Positions 45,601 through 54,461 of a stretch of DNA of 55,253 nt are shown here, one piece after another. This DNA comes from a virus. The notes under the pieces are model-generated. The model ran no database searches, was not told the DNA's origin, and saw only the letters and a list, made by a program, of their open reading frames with translations. The translations under genes and the position numbers were made by a program. The stretch's first letter is position 1. Each line of letters begins with the position of its first letter. The stretch is from the IMG/VR virus record IMGVR_UViG_3300033052_000029, positions 1-55,253 of that record. One strand, 5' to 3'.

Positions 45601-47271
45601 GGCGCCCTGGCGCGCAAGGCGAAGGAATTGGCCGACGCCTCGACCGATCCACGCATCAAGGCATTCGCCGCCGACCTGGCCCTCGAATACGCCAAGGCGG
45701 CCAACGCGATCGACCCAGCCCTGAACCGCCTGCGCGACGCGCAACGGGAACTGGCCGGCGGCTTGTCGCAGATCGCCGGCAATGGGCCGAATGCCTTTGC
45801 CCAGGTCTACAACCAGCGGCGCGCCGAGTCCGAGCGCGACATCAAGGCCTCAAAGGAGGAATACGACCGCCGGATCGACCAGCTGCGCGGCTATCTGGCG
45901 CAGGAGAAGGATGAGCGCAACAAGGCAAGTCTGAAGCGCCGCATCGATCAGCTGCAAGGCGAAAGCGACGGCCTGAAGGTCGAGTCGAAGGGCAAGGCCG
46001 CGCTCAACGCAGTGAACGAGGCGGTGCTCAAGCCGATGGCCGAGCAGGTGAGCAACACCGTCACCAAGCTTCTCATTCAGGACCCACTGCAGAAGTACCT
46101 GGAAGGCCAGCTCAAGTCACTGACCGAAGGCGACGGCTTCCTGGCCGGCTTCTTCAAGGATGCGCTGGGTATCGAGGCTGATCCCAAGCAGCAGGCCCTG
46201 CTGCAACAGACCGCGGCGATTACCGCATCGACCAGCGCGCTCGACGTGCTGACCGCGGCGGCGCAGAACGCCGCCAACGCGCTGGCCCGCGCGCCGGGCG
46301 CTGCATTGCCTGGCGACTTCCGCTTGCCCGGCGACGCTCCGGCTGTCGACGGCGAGCTGGCAGGTGTCGGGGATGCATCGGAATCGGTGTCGCAGTTCGG
46401 CGCCGAGACGCTCAAGACGACGTCGACCCTGGCGCAGCTGGCAAATTCAGCTGACCTTGGCGGCGGTGCGATGGCGCGCCTGCCGGGCATCATCGGACTG
46501 TTCCAGTCGGCTGTTGCCATGCTGACCAGTTCCAGCGCGTCGAACAGCGGCAGCGGCATCTTCGGCACCATCGCCGGCCTGTTCGGCGGCGGTGGCGGGT
46601 CGTACGAGGCGGCAGTTGCCTCGACCGGCATCTTCCACGTGGGCGGCATCGTCGCCGAGCCGAAGCAGACCCGCGACGTTCCCATGGGCCTGTTCGCCGG
46701 TGCGCCGCGTTACCACACCGGCGGCATCGTTGGCAAGAAGGCAGACGGAGCACGTTCCGCCCTGGCTGCCGCTGCCGAGCTGAAGGCGGGCGAGGTGCCG
46801 GCCATCCTCATGAAGAACGAGGAAGTGCTGCGCGCCGACGATCCGCGCCACCGGGCCAACCTGGGCGCCGAGGTATTCGCCAAGGTCATGCAGACCAAGG
46901 GCGAGAACTCGGCAACAGTGCTGCAGGGCCTGCTCGGGCGCCTGGGCGTGAAGGATGGTGGCGAATCTGCCGCATCCGGCGCGCTCAAGGTACGCGGCGC
47001 GCGCGAGCTTGGCGGGCCAGTCTCGGCAGGCGGCCTGTATCGCGTCAACGAGCGCGGTCCGGAGCTGCTGCAGGTGGCCGGCAAGGAGTATTTGATGATG
47101 GGCTCGCAGGGCGGCAAGGTCGAGTCTGCCGGCGCCGGCAAAGGCGAGGGCAAGAGCCTCAGCATTCAGGTACAAGTCACCGCACAGCCTGGGATGAGCC
47201 GGGCAACGGCGCAGCAGCAGGGCGCACAGATCGCGCGCGGCATCGCGCTCGCACAGAGGAGAAACGGCTGA
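42619..47271 (+). CDS. Tape measure protein
   Basis: A 1,550-residue protein from a GTG start. Long Ala/Gln-rich helical repeats, a central hydrophobic stretch (TPMRVAVGGAATAVAGLTYA) and a Gly-rich C-terminus (FHVGGIVAEPKQTRDVPMGL, HTGGIVGKKADG) are standard for tape measures. The C-terminal NLGAEVFAKVMQTKGENSAT and FDVATEAVARYAQATGKTAD segments fit the family. Length sets the tail length; at the roughly 0.15 nm per residue seen in siphoviruses the tail would be over 200 nm. Confidence 0.93.
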   Translation: MDKTVLTLAVDSTQVGTAAAAFDRMVNAGNAAAASGAKLTSTALAQGRAIGQTLVPALSRGAAGARTLAEAQKALGEDATRQIAQRPVAPRIVTPVAPVPQSAATGRAVPAAIPTAAGFGQLPGAAASAQSAIDRLTAAARSNRAALVQLAPTADATVRSFRQLNATPIKLAAPQGLSTVAAVLASSARVNPNPLRQVAQAWEDTANQAARAAATISQANRAISATPRGSLTMAGSAPRAPLSAQEVISSATGQRISTAAGFSTSEMTVEANRAQGAIERLTNAARDQRSALNQAAASASSTADAYRELAGVPTPVGGSFGPNGIPARPIPGTPAGGRPAAGNPLGGGRPAPNGGDAGPDFGSTSQQLQQLSYQLNDFFVQIASGGSALTAFIQQGSQLAGTYGGVRPAFQAVLNLLTPMRVAVGGAATAVAGLTYAFVQGQRESRAFADAITMSGNYAGQTEGRFNALASAVASSSQATVGAAREAAQAVIGTGQIGPQVFDVATEAVARYAQATGKTADEVAKYFAAMGQSPAKWAEEHNKATNFITAAQYEQVKALEESGRAADAQGIIYNALNERLRKLEPNLSTLDRALNNTKKAWSAFWNAAFDIGRTDTIEDKIGYLQNAITSARAGGNPFGQTAKSSMTRVSASAIPVYESSLQDQLAGQARVQADAQNAADKAEANRAAIAADAVVGSYLKRAKAASQYKDKLDELERSFKAKAMAGVPVSDADQKIARTQLAKDFAPAKGPKNNDANQILAAQLQTDLRRISDAFEQQRDAFQFQNEFVEAAYRNGNISISTLLEQRRQVIEDSARAEIASLDKEEARLKQYLATVKDGSERTQVQGQIEEVGVARQRVELRAQRDVVLLNEEGAASYRALSDQVVNYRANLLQMQGDEAGAAALRAQTVITNAKLLAAQAAGMPDAKVDVSALERAIAITDQFNEVQRQASLLAGNSARAEESFLLAAEQSGRSLIETERGLFQLRSQELDQLGALARKAKELADASTDPRIKAFAADLALEYAKAANAIDPALNRLRDAQRELAGGLSQIAGNGPNAFAQVYNQRRAESERDIKASKEEYDRRIDQLRGYLAQEKDERNKASLKRRIDQLQGESDGLKVESKGKAALNAVNEAVLKPMAEQVSNTVTKLLIQDPLQKYLEGQLKSLTEGDGFLAGFFKDALGIEADPKQQALLQQTAAITASTSALDVLTAAAQNAANALARAPGAALPGDFRLPGDAPAVDGELAGVGDASESVSQFGAETLKTTSTLAQLANSADLGGGAMARLPGIIGLFQSAVAMLTSSSASNSGSGIFGTIAGLFGGGGGSYEAAVASTGIFHVGGIVAEPKQTRDVPMGLFAGAPRYHTGGIVGKKADGARSALAAAAELKAGEVPAILMKNEEVLRADDPRHRANLGAEVFAKVMQTKGENSATVLQGLLGRLGVKDGGESAASGALKVRGARELGGPVSAGGLYRVNERGPELLQVAGKEYLMMGSQGGKVESAGAGKGEGKSLSIQVQVTAQPGMSRATAQQQGAQIARGIALAQRRNG

Positions 47272-47888
47272 TGAGCATCACGGTATTCGCGGACGTCATC
47301 CTGCCCAACAGCATCATCACGGCCGGCGTGCGCGGCAAGAACATGCGCCGCAACGACCGGGTCCGGACCGACTCGGGCATCCAGTCGATCAACGTCGGCT
47401 GGACCGCGACGCTGCGCGAGTTCGAAATCGGCATTGCTCCAATGCGGGTCGACCAGTGGCAGACGCTGGAGACTCTGTACGAGATCACCGAGGGCGGCGC
47501 CTACGGCCTCCTGATGGAAGACCCGAAGGATTGCCTGGTGACGAACGGCGTGCTGGTGGCGGCCGAAGGCGGAGGCTACCAGCTGACCAAGCGCTACCAT
47601 GAGCCGCGCTCGGGCCGCACCAAGGACCGAGCGATCACCAGGCCGCAGCAGTCCGGCCTGTCGATCCGGTCGGGCAACGCGCCGGTCTCCTTCACCGTCG
47701 ACGTCTTGACGGGCAAGGTCACGATCGCGGGCAGTCCGGACCCGGCGACGCTGTCCTGGTCGGGCCGGTTCTACCTGCCGGTGCACTTCATGGATGACAT
47801 GATCGACTGGGAGCTGGTCGCGCCGGGCAGCGCCGACGCGCGGTATGCGGCCGGGCCCTCGGTCATCCTGCAGGAGATTCGCGAGTGA
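47271..47888 (+). CDS. DUF2460 distal-tail protein (GTA gp12-like)
   Basis: A 205-residue protein. MRRNDRVRTDSGIQSINVGW, GGAYGLLMEDPKDCLVTNG and LPVHFMDDMIDWELVAPGSA are DUF2460 signatures, equivalent to the distal tail protein in the gene transfer agent tail. It starts inside the tape measure stop (ATGA) and is followed by the DUF2163 gene with a 4-base overlap. Confidence 0.9.
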   Translation: MSITVFADVILPNSIITAGVRGKNMRRNDRVRTDSGIQSINVGWTATLREFEIGIAPMRVDQWQTLETLYEITEGGAYGLLMEDPKDCLVTNGVLVAAEGGGYQLTKRYHEPRSGRTKDRAITRPQQSGLSIRSGNAPVSFTVDVLTGKVTIAGSPDPATLSWSGRFYLPVHFMDDMIDWELVAPGSADARYAAGPSVILQEIRE

Positions 47889-48760
47889 AAAGCCTGTCTA
47901 CGGCCTTGAAAAGCCACTACGCGGCCGGCACGACCACGCTGGCCACGTGCTGGCGCGCTACCTTGAGCGATGGAACCGTCGTCGCGGCGACGTCGCTGGA
48001 CCGCGATCTCGTCATCGGCGGCGTCACCTATAAGGCGGCGCAGGCCTACAACCCGAGCGACATCGACTCGGCCAGCGAGCTCAATCCGGACAACCTCGAA
48101 GTCGAGGGCTTTCTCGCGTCGCCCTCGATTACCGACAGCGACATCCACTCGGGGCGCTGGGACTTTGCCCAGGTCGAGGTATTCGAGGTCAACTACAAAG
48201 ACCTCGCTGCGGGCAAGAACATCATCCGCATGGGCACGCTGGGCGAGGTGCGCGGCGGGCGCAGTAAGTTCGTCGCCGAGTTGCGCGGGCTGATGCAGGC
48301 CTACACCCGCACCATCGTGCGCCTGACGACCAAGGAATGCATCGCGGACTTCGGCGACGCCAAGTGCGGCATCGACCTGGCCGCCTGGACCGTGACGGGA
48401 TCGGTCGGCAGCGTGGCCGGCAACCGCGTGATCGCCGACCCGGCGCGGATAGAGGCGCTCGACCATTTCACCGGCGGCAAGCTGACCTTCACGAGTGGCC
48501 AGAACGCCGGCCTGTCGATGGAGGTCAAGCGATATATGCCGGGCTCGATCGAGCTGCACGAGCCGTTTTACCACCCGATCGAGGCGGGCGACACGTACTC
48601 GATGCACGCCGGCTGCCAAAAGCGTTTTGCAGAGGACTGCAAGGCGCGCTTCGGCAACCAGGTCAACTTTCGCGGCTTCCCGCACCTGCCGGGCGCCGAC
48701 ATCTACCGCAGCGGCATGATCGATTACGGCGACGCCGACGCCACACCAGAGGCCCCATGA
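47885..48760 (+). CDS. DUF2163 baseplate hub protein (GTA gp13-like)
   Basis: A 291-residue protein from a GTG at 47885. DRDLVIGGVTYKAAQAYNPS, WDFAQVEVFEVNYKDLAAGK and the Cys cluster (CIADFGDAKCGIDL, then GCQKRFAEDCKARFGNQVNF RGFP) are hallmarks of the DUF2163/BR0599 family. It connects tail tube and tip, and may bind an iron-sulfur cluster as proposed for the Cys-rich end. Confidence 0.9.
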   Translation: MKSLSTALKSHYAAGTTTLATCWRATLSDGTVVAATSLDRDLVIGGVTYKAAQAYNPSDIDSASELNPDNLEVEGFLASPSITDSDIHSGRWDFAQVEVFEVNYKDLAAGKNIIRMGTLGEVRGGRSKFVAELRGLMQAYTRTIVRLTTKECIADFGDAKCGIDLAAWTVTGSVGSVAGNRVIADPARIEALDHFTGGKLTFTSGQNAGLSMEVKRYMPGSIELHEPFYHPIEAGDTYSMHAGCQKRFAEDCKARFGNQVNFRGFPHLPGADIYRSGMIDYGDADATPEAP

Positions 48761-49170
48761 CCATTCGAGACGCCATCGTCGCCGCCGCCAGGAGCTACCT
48801 GGGCTGCAGGTATCAGCACCAGGGGCGCGTGCGCGCCGGTATCGACTGCGCGGGCCTGATTATCGCCGTGGCGCGCGATGTCGGGCTGCCAGCCGAGGAC
48901 ATGGCAGGCTACGCGCGCGTACCTGACGGCGTGGCGTTGAAGGCGCATCTCGACCGCCAGGCAAGGCCGGTGGCGTTCGCCAGCCGGCAGCCCGGCGACA
49001 TTCTGCTGCTCGCTTTCGACCGCGGCCTGCCGCAGCACCTGGCCATCGCGACCGATCACGGAATGATCCATGCGTACGCAGGAGCTCGCAAGGTGGTCGA
49101 GCACCGGATAGATGACATGTGGGCGGCGCGCATCCTCGGCGCCTACCAGTACCCAGGAGTTGATGAATGA
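48757..49170 (+). CDS. NlpC/P60 cell-wall peptidase (GTA gp14-like)
   Basis: A 137-residue protein starting MTIRDAIVAAARSYLGCRYQ. Catalytic Cys31 is in GIDCAGLI, and His94 in LPQHLAIATD is the likely partner, with a further His at 105. It would cleave peptide cross-links during DNA entry. The order DUF2460, DUF2163, NlpC/P60, tip is conserved with gene transfer agents. Overlaps both neighbours by 4 bases. Confidence 0.92.
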   Translation: MTIRDAIVAAARSYLGCRYQHQGRVRAGIDCAGLIIAVARDVGLPAEDMAGYARVPDGVALKAHLDRQARPVAFASRQPGDILLLAFDRGLPQHLAIATDHGMIHAYAGARKVVEHRIDDMWAARILGAYQYPGVDE

Positions 49171-51554
49171 GCGGAAACCTGATCGGCGGCATCGTCGGCG
49201 GCGTGATCGGCTTCGCGATCGGCGGCCCTACGGGAGCGGCGCGCGGCTTCATGTTCGGCTCGGCCGTCGGCGGGATCGTCATGCCTGGCGAACTGCCGAC
49301 GATCGAGGGCCCGCGCCTGACCGACCTGCGCGTGCAGGCGTCCGAGTACGGCCGGCCGATCCCGATCGTCTACGGGACCGTCGCGCTGCAGGGTAACGTC
49401 ATCTGGGCTGCCGACATCAAGGAGGTGCGCAGCGAGACGGAGCAGGGCGGCAAGGGCGGCCCGAGCCAGACGACGGTCGACTATTCCTATTTTGGCAGCT
49501 TCGCCGTGGCAATCTGCGACGGCCCGGTCGAGGGCGTGCTGCGGATCTGGGCGGGGCCAGAAAAGCGCCTGGTCTACGATGGCGTCACGCTGGAGGGCGG
49601 TGCGGTCCGAATCTACAAGGGCGACGAAAATCAGCTGCCGGACCCGCTGATCGAGCAGTTCGAGGGGGCGGGAAATGTGCCGGCGTACCGCGGCACGTGC
49701 TATGTCGTGTTTGAAGACTTCCCGCTTGCGAAAGACGGCAATCGCCTACCATTTCTGACGTTCGAGGTTTCCACTGCAGACGATGGCGGGACGTGCGGGG
49801 CCGATTATGAACTAATCGGTACGCCACCGAATCAGGGCCGGCTTTATGATGTTCCTCCTGTAAAGCTGGGCGACTTCCCCAGCGGTTGTTTCTTGTCCTC
49901 AGGCGTGCGGCCAGCCGCCATGGACAATGACGGCAATCTCTATGTCGTGCTGAGTGAGCAGCTCGCCGGCGGCGCCTACCGTTGGTTCGTTCGCAAAGTC
50001 TCCATTCACGCGCCCGTAACGCAATCGACGCTCGAACTCGGCGATGCATTCAACTCGCTCTTCAGTTGCAATATCGCGTATGACCCGACCGCCAATGTGC
50101 TCGGAATCATCCAGGAGGGCCGCAAGAACTTCGCGGTGATTGATTGCAGCACATTCGAAGTCGAGCATTCGCAACTGCCATTTGCCAAGCGGGACATCAT
50201 CTATAGCGAGGCCCAGGGCCGATTCCGCATGCTGGATTCCAGCGCCGAATTTGTAAATGGCGAGCTGAGCCCGGATTGTTATGGTCTGCCTTTCCCGCGG
50301 TTCAGCGGCCAGCTTGTGGACTGCGCTCACCATGGGATTGCGGTAATCGCCCAAGGCTGGACTTACCTTGATGGCAAGCGAATTGCAGAGAAGAGTTTGC
50401 CGATTTACGACCCGGTGCGCGATCGTTTGCTAGGTGTACTTGGTCACACATCTGGCAGCACAGGGTATTACGATTTCCAGACCGAGCAAGTTGTAACGCC
50501 AGCCGACCTCGGACCAGCCTACCGCCTGCATGCGCGCTACATTCCCGCAATCGATAAAATTATCTGGAATGACGCGGACGGCTTTGTCGTCATGGACCCT
50601 GCCGAGTTTTCCCCTGCTGCATTTCCAGACGAATGCAAGCTTTTCGGCGGACGGCTGCTATATGCCGACATGAGCACAGTGCAGTTCTCGGGCGCCGTAG
50701 GCGTGCCCGTGGCGGTGCCGAACGCGCAGAACAAGGTAATTGTCGTGCCAACTGGCGGGTACAACGCTTTGAACGAACCCAGCGACATCTTCACTTTCTC
50801 GCTTGGCGTGCGTGGTGGAGGGGTGCCGCTATCCAGTGTGGTCGCGGACCTTTCCGAGCGGGCCGGCCTGACGCGGTATGACGTTTCGCAGCTCGACGCA
50901 GACATGGTCGATGGCTATGCGATCGCCAAGCAGACCGATGTCCGCTCAGCGATCGATGCGTTGCGGCCTGCCTACTACTTCGACGCGGTCGAGTCCCAGG
51001 GAATCGTCCGATTCGTCAAGCGCGGCGGCGCCGTAGCTGCAACGATTCCAGATGGGGATCTTGCTGCGCACGTTCCTGGCGATGAGGCGGGAGAGCCGCT
51101 ATCAACGGTCCGAAAGCAGGAAATTGAATTGCCGCGTGAAGTCAGTGTGGCATACATGCTCGCCGCCAATGACTATGAGCCAGCGGTGAAGACCTCGCGG
51201 CGCCTGACTGGAGCAAGCCACGACGTGGCGTCCTACGAGATGCCGCTCGTGCTCACCGACACGAAGGCGCAGCAGGTGGTAGACGTCATCCTGCACAGCG
51301 AATGGGCGGGCCGGCTGTCGTATCAGTTCGCGACCTCGCGTAAATATGCCTACCTCGAGCCGACCGACCTTGTCGTTGTCAGGGGCCACTTGATGCGGAT
51401 CGTAAAAGTGTCGGCCACACCCTCGGGCGTAATGAAGTTCGAGGCGGTCTCGGACGATACGCACTATTACGCGCCGCACGTGGTTGTCACCGAGACGCCG
51501 CCGGTGATCAAGGAAGTCGCGCAACCGCAAGCAACTACTCTGGAGCTGATGTAA
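49167..51554 (+). CDS. Tail tip protein, N-terminal part, with inserted beta-propeller-like region
   Basis: A 795-residue protein. The N-terminal Gly-rich hydrophobic region (residues 4-38) and RLTDLRVQASEYGRPIPIVY GTVALQGNVIWA are typical of J/GTA gp15-like tip proteins. Residues about 202-548 are a long insertion of repeated beta blades (GNLYVVLSEQLAGGAYRWFV, IIYSEAQGRFRMLDSSAEFV) with visibly lower GC. The tip fold resumes at VPLSSVVADLSERAGLTRYD. The TAA at 51552-51554 is followed at once, in the same frame, by the ATG of the next ORF. Confidence 0.85.
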   Translation: MSGNLIGGIVGGVIGFAIGGPTGAARGFMFGSAVGGIVMPGELPTIEGPRLTDLRVQASEYGRPIPIVYGTVALQGNVIWAADIKEVRSETEQGGKGGPSQTTVDYSYFGSFAVAICDGPVEGVLRIWAGPEKRLVYDGVTLEGGAVRIYKGDENQLPDPLIEQFEGAGNVPAYRGTCYVVFEDFPLAKDGNRLPFLTFEVSTADDGGTCGADYELIGTPPNQGRLYDVPPVKLGDFPSGCFLSSGVRPAAMDNDGNLYVVLSEQLAGGAYRWFVRKVSIHAPVTQSTLELGDAFNSLFSCNIAYDPTANVLGIIQEGRKNFAVIDCSTFEVEHSQLPFAKRDIIYSEAQGRFRMLDSSAEFVNGELSPDCYGLPFPRFSGQLVDCAHHGIAVIAQGWTYLDGKRIAEKSLPIYDPVRDRLLGVLGHTSGSTGYYDFQTEQVVTPADLGPAYRLHARYIPAIDKIIWNDADGFVVMDPAEFSPAAFPDECKLFGGRLLYADMSTVQFSGAVGVPVAVPNAQNKVIVVPTGGYNALNEPSDIFTFSLGVRGGGVPLSSVVADLSERAGLTRYDVSQLDADMVDGYAIAKQTDVRSAIDALRPAYYFDAVESQGIVRFVKRGGAVAATIPDGDLAAHVPGDEAGEPLSTVRKQEIELPREVSVAYMLAANDYEPAVKTSRRLTGASHDVASYEMPLVLTDTKAQQVVDVILHSEWAGRLSYQFATSRKYAYLEPTDLVVVRGHLMRIVKVSATPSGVMKFEAVSDDTHYYAPHVVVTETPPVIKEVAQPQATTLELM

Positions 51555-52457
51555 ATGAATATCAACATGCTCCGCGACCTGGACGACGATCCCGGCTTTT
51601 ACATGGCCGCGTGCGGCAAGGACGCAAAGTGGCCGGGGTGCGTCGTCTACCAGTCGAGCGACAACGGCGCCACCTACCAGGCGATCGCCAGTGTCAGCAA
51701 GGCGGCAACGATGGGAACGGTGGTCGGCGCGCCACTGGGCGACTTCAAGGGCGGCAATGTGCCCGACGAGATCAACGTCCTGCGCGTCAAATTGAAAGTT
51801 GGAGAGCTGTCGAGCGTGCCGTTTGCCTCGCTGCTGGAAGGAGCGCAGCAGGCCGTCATAGGCGATGAGGTGGTGTGCTTCCGCAGCGCCGCTCTGGGCA
51901 GCGACGGGACTTATACCTTGAGCGGCTTTCTGCGCGGCCGGCGCGGCACCGAACACCTGATCGGCGTACACGTGGCCGGCGAGCGATTCGTCTTGCTCAG
52001 CCCGACCACGATGCATCGGGTTGCGCAGACGACAGCCGACATCGGCAAGACCCGGCTGTACAAGGCTGTCTCGATCGGCATGTCGTTGGCGAAGACGGCC
52101 GCGCAGAGCTTCACGAACGAGGCAGCGGGCTTGAAGCCCTACGCGCCGGTGCATGTAGGCGGCGGGCGGGATGCGAGCGGCAACGTGTCGATCCACTGGA
52201 CGCGCCGCACACGCGTTTCCGGCGAATGGCGGGATAACGTCGACGTGCCGCTGGGCGAAGCGTCCGAGCGGTACGAGGTCGAGATCCTGAATGGAGCGAC
52301 GGTCGTACGCACACTGAGCACCACGACTCCGGCCGCCGAGTACAGTGCAGCCGATCAGGCCGCGGACTTCGGCGCGCCGCAGTCGTCGCTGTCGATCAAG
52401 GTCTACCAGTTAAGCAACGTCGTCGGTAGGGGCTACCCGGCAGCCGCCATCATCTAG
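51555..52457 (+). CDS. Tail tip protein, C-terminal part
   Basis: A 300-residue protein. DDDPGFYMAACGKDAKWPGC and SGFLRGRRGTEHLIGVHVAG continue the tip protein, and a fibronectin-like module (SIHWTRRTRVSGEWRDNVDV to YEVEILNGATVVRTL) ends it. It is in the same reading frame as the preceding gene, separated only by TAA. The two therefore look like one ancestral gene divided by a single stop codon. No ribosome site is clear before its ATG. Confidence 0.8.
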   Translation: MNINMLRDLDDDPGFYMAACGKDAKWPGCVVYQSSDNGATYQAIASVSKAATMGTVVGAPLGDFKGGNVPDEINVLRVKLKVGELSSVPFASLLEGAQQAVIGDEVVCFRSAALGSDGTYTLSGFLRGRRGTEHLIGVHVAGERFVLLSPTTMHRVAQTTADIGKTRLYKAVSIGMSLAKTAAQSFTNEAAGLKPYAPVHVGGGRDASGNVSIHWTRRTRVSGEWRDNVDVPLGEASERYEVEILNGATVVRTLSTTTPAAEYSAADQAADFGAPQSSLSIKVYQLSNVVGRGYPAAAII

Positions 52458-52474
52458 CAGCATTCGATCCAGCC

Positions 52475-52500
52475 AAGGCCGCTTGCGAAGCGGCCTTTTT
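52475..52500 (+). terminator. Intrinsic terminator between tip and fibre genes
   Basis: AAGGCCGCTT (52475-52484) pairs exactly with AAGCGGCCTT (52488-52497) over a GCG loop, ending in TTTTT. Confidence 0.88.
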
Positions 52501-52514
52501 GCATTGGAGCCTCC

Positions 52515-53423
52515 ATGGCAAACAGCACTACCAATCTCGACCTGATCAGCCCGTCCCAGGCGAACAAGGAGGTCACGGCGAACAGTCTGTTCGATGCCGC
52601 TTCCCCCGCCATGTTGTATGGACGGCGCGCTTCGGCCACTGCCGGCCTGACCTGGGGCTATTACGGTGGCGCGGTGTCGATCAGCGGTACTCCAACCAGC
52701 ATCTCCAACGGCACGGTCACGCTTGCAGCCTCGTCGACGAACTATGTCGAAGCCAATCCAGCAAATGGCTCGGTGTCGGTCAATACCGCCGGCTTTACAG
52801 CCGGCAGGACCCCACTGTACCAGGTGGTGACGGACACAGCGACCGTGACGAGCTATGCGGACCTGCGCACTGGCGGTACAGGTCCCGCAGGCCCCGCTGG
52901 GCCAACAGGGGCTACTGGCGCGCCGGGCGCAGCCGGCGCTACTGGCGCAGCCGGGGCGACGGGGCCTGCAGGTCCCGGCGTGCCAACCGGCGGCGCGGCA
53001 GGACAGGTGCTGAAGAAGACGAGCGGCACGGACTACGCGACGGCCTGGGCATCCGAGCCGCTGGTTGCAATTCCGTTCTACCCCGGCGTGCCACCCGCGA
53101 GCGCCCTGATGCTCCTGTTCCCAGCCCCGGCCGGCATCACGACGCTGACCTTCGCCGCAGCGATGGCCGGCAGTTCGGGCAAGGCTTTGGTAGCTGCCAC
53201 CGCGCAGACTGATTTCGACGTGCGAAAGAACGCGAGCAGCGCATCGACGGGCACAAGTGTCGGCACGATCCGGTTCGCAGCCGGGGCGACGGAGCCAACC
53301 TTCATCGCGGCCAGCGGCTTTACCCTGACGGGCGGATCGGATTGGCTGACCGTGTGGGCGCCCGCAGCACCTGACGCGACGCTCGCAAACATCGCAGCAG
53401 CACTGTACTGCACGCGCTCGTAA
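52515..53423 (+). CDS. Tail fibre protein with collagen-like segment
   Basis: A 302-residue protein starting MANSTTNLDLISPSQANKEV, a DUF2793-like fibre N-terminus. A Gly-x-y collagen-like stalk (GPAGPAGPTGATGAPGAAGA and on, about residues 120-160) forms a trimer. The C-terminal head (AIPFYPGVPPASALMLLFPA to ALYCTRS) is beta-rich and probably receptor-binding. Collagen-like repeats make the segment prone to length change. Confidence 0.82.
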   Translation: MANSTTNLDLISPSQANKEVTANSLFDAASPAMLYGRRASATAGLTWGYYGGAVSISGTPTSISNGTVTLAASSTNYVEANPANGSVSVNTAGFTAGRTPLYQVVTDTATVTSYADLRTGGTGPAGPAGPTGATGAPGAAGATGAAGATGPAGPGVPTGGAAGQVLKKTSGTDYATAWASEPLVAIPFYPGVPPASALMLLFPAPAGITTLTFAAAMAGSSGKALVAATAQTDFDVRKNASSASTGTSVGTIRFAAGATEPTFIAASGFTLTGGSDWLTVWAPAAPDATLANIAAALYCTRS

Positions 53424-53443
53424 GCGCATCGAAAGGATCAAAC

Positions 53444-54457
53444 ATGACTTTCTACTTCGTTGGTGGCGAGGATCACGATTTCACAAGGATCGGCGCATGC
53501 AGCGTGGATACGGCGACAACTGCCGCTCGCAGTACTAGTAATGCGCGCTGCGCGCTCCTGGTGGAGCGGGTCGCATCCAGAACTGATGGCTGGGTCTGCA
53601 GGTTCGATAGTTCCCAGTCCGCCTTTTGGTTCACCGCCCAGATGTTCATTGAATCGGGCGGCAGTACTAGCGCATCACCTCCCGAATGCGTGTCCTTTCT
53701 GGATGGCGCAATTCGTCGCATTGGACTGGAGATATCTTCGAGCACTTTCAGGCTGTACAAGCGCAATGCAGCTGGAACAAAAACCAACCTCGCAACTTCT
53801 AGTGTCGTGATCACCACAGGGGTGCGCCAGAAACTTGATATCCAGGTCTCGTACGGGGTAACTGGATTCGTGAACGTTTATCTCAACAGCTCCCTGATAC
53901 TCAACTATGCCGGTGATTTGACGACCGACGGCACCACGTCCTTGAATGGCGCGGTGCTCGGCCCGAGTCACTTTGGCATCGGAAGCGGAACGCAGGGCAA
54001 TATGTACTGGTCCGAGGTCATTAGCGCAAGTGAAGATACGCGAGCCCTTAGCCTCGTCACTTTGGCGCCTACGGACAATGGGGCAAGCTTTACATGGACT
54101 ACGGGGAATTATGCGGCCATCGATGAGATTACGACCGATGACGCAGACACGATCACGAGTGCCACCCCCGGGCAACTTGCGCAGTTCGCGGTCGGCACCG
54201 CGGGCATTATTGGAACACCAGCGATTCGCGCCGTGTGTATTTCAGCGCGCGCGCAAAAGGGCGGCGAGGGCCCGCAGAACGCGAAACTCAATGTCCGTGT
54301 TGCCGGTATTAACCATCTGAGTTCGACCGTGGCGCTCCCTGCTGCCATGAGCCGAATCGCTTATACCTTTCCCGTCAATCCTGGCACCGCAGGCCCATGG
54401 GCTTACAGCGATTTGATCGCGGCCGGCTTCAACATCGGCATTCAGTCGGAGGCGTGA
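53444..54457 (+). CDS. Tail fibre / lectin-like protein
   Basis: A 337-residue beta-rich protein starting MTFYFVGGEDHDFTRIGACS. Repeated strand patterns (RFDSSQSAFWFTAQMFIESG, FVNVYLNSSLILNYAGDLTT) suggest a concanavalin/LamG-like lectin fold that could bind host sugars. Codon composition is less GC-rich than the tail core, common for exchangeable fibre genes. A ribosome site (AAAGGA) lies upstream. Confidence 0.7.
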   Translation: MTFYFVGGEDHDFTRIGACSVDTATTAARSTSNARCALLVERVASRTDGWVCRFDSSQSAFWFTAQMFIESGGSTSASPPECVSFLDGAIRRIGLEISSSTFRLYKRNAAGTKTNLATSSVVITTGVRQKLDIQVSYGVTGFVNVYLNSSLILNYAGDLTTDGTTSLNGAVLGPSHFGIGSGTQGNMYWSEVISASEDTRALSLVTLAPTDNGASFTWTTGNYAAIDEITTDDADTITSATPGQLAQFAVGTAGIIGTPAIRAVCISARAQKGGEGPQNAKLNVRVAGINHLSSTVALPAAMSRIAYTFPVNPGTAGPWAYSDLIAAGFNIGIQSEA

Positions 54458-54461
54458 TCTT

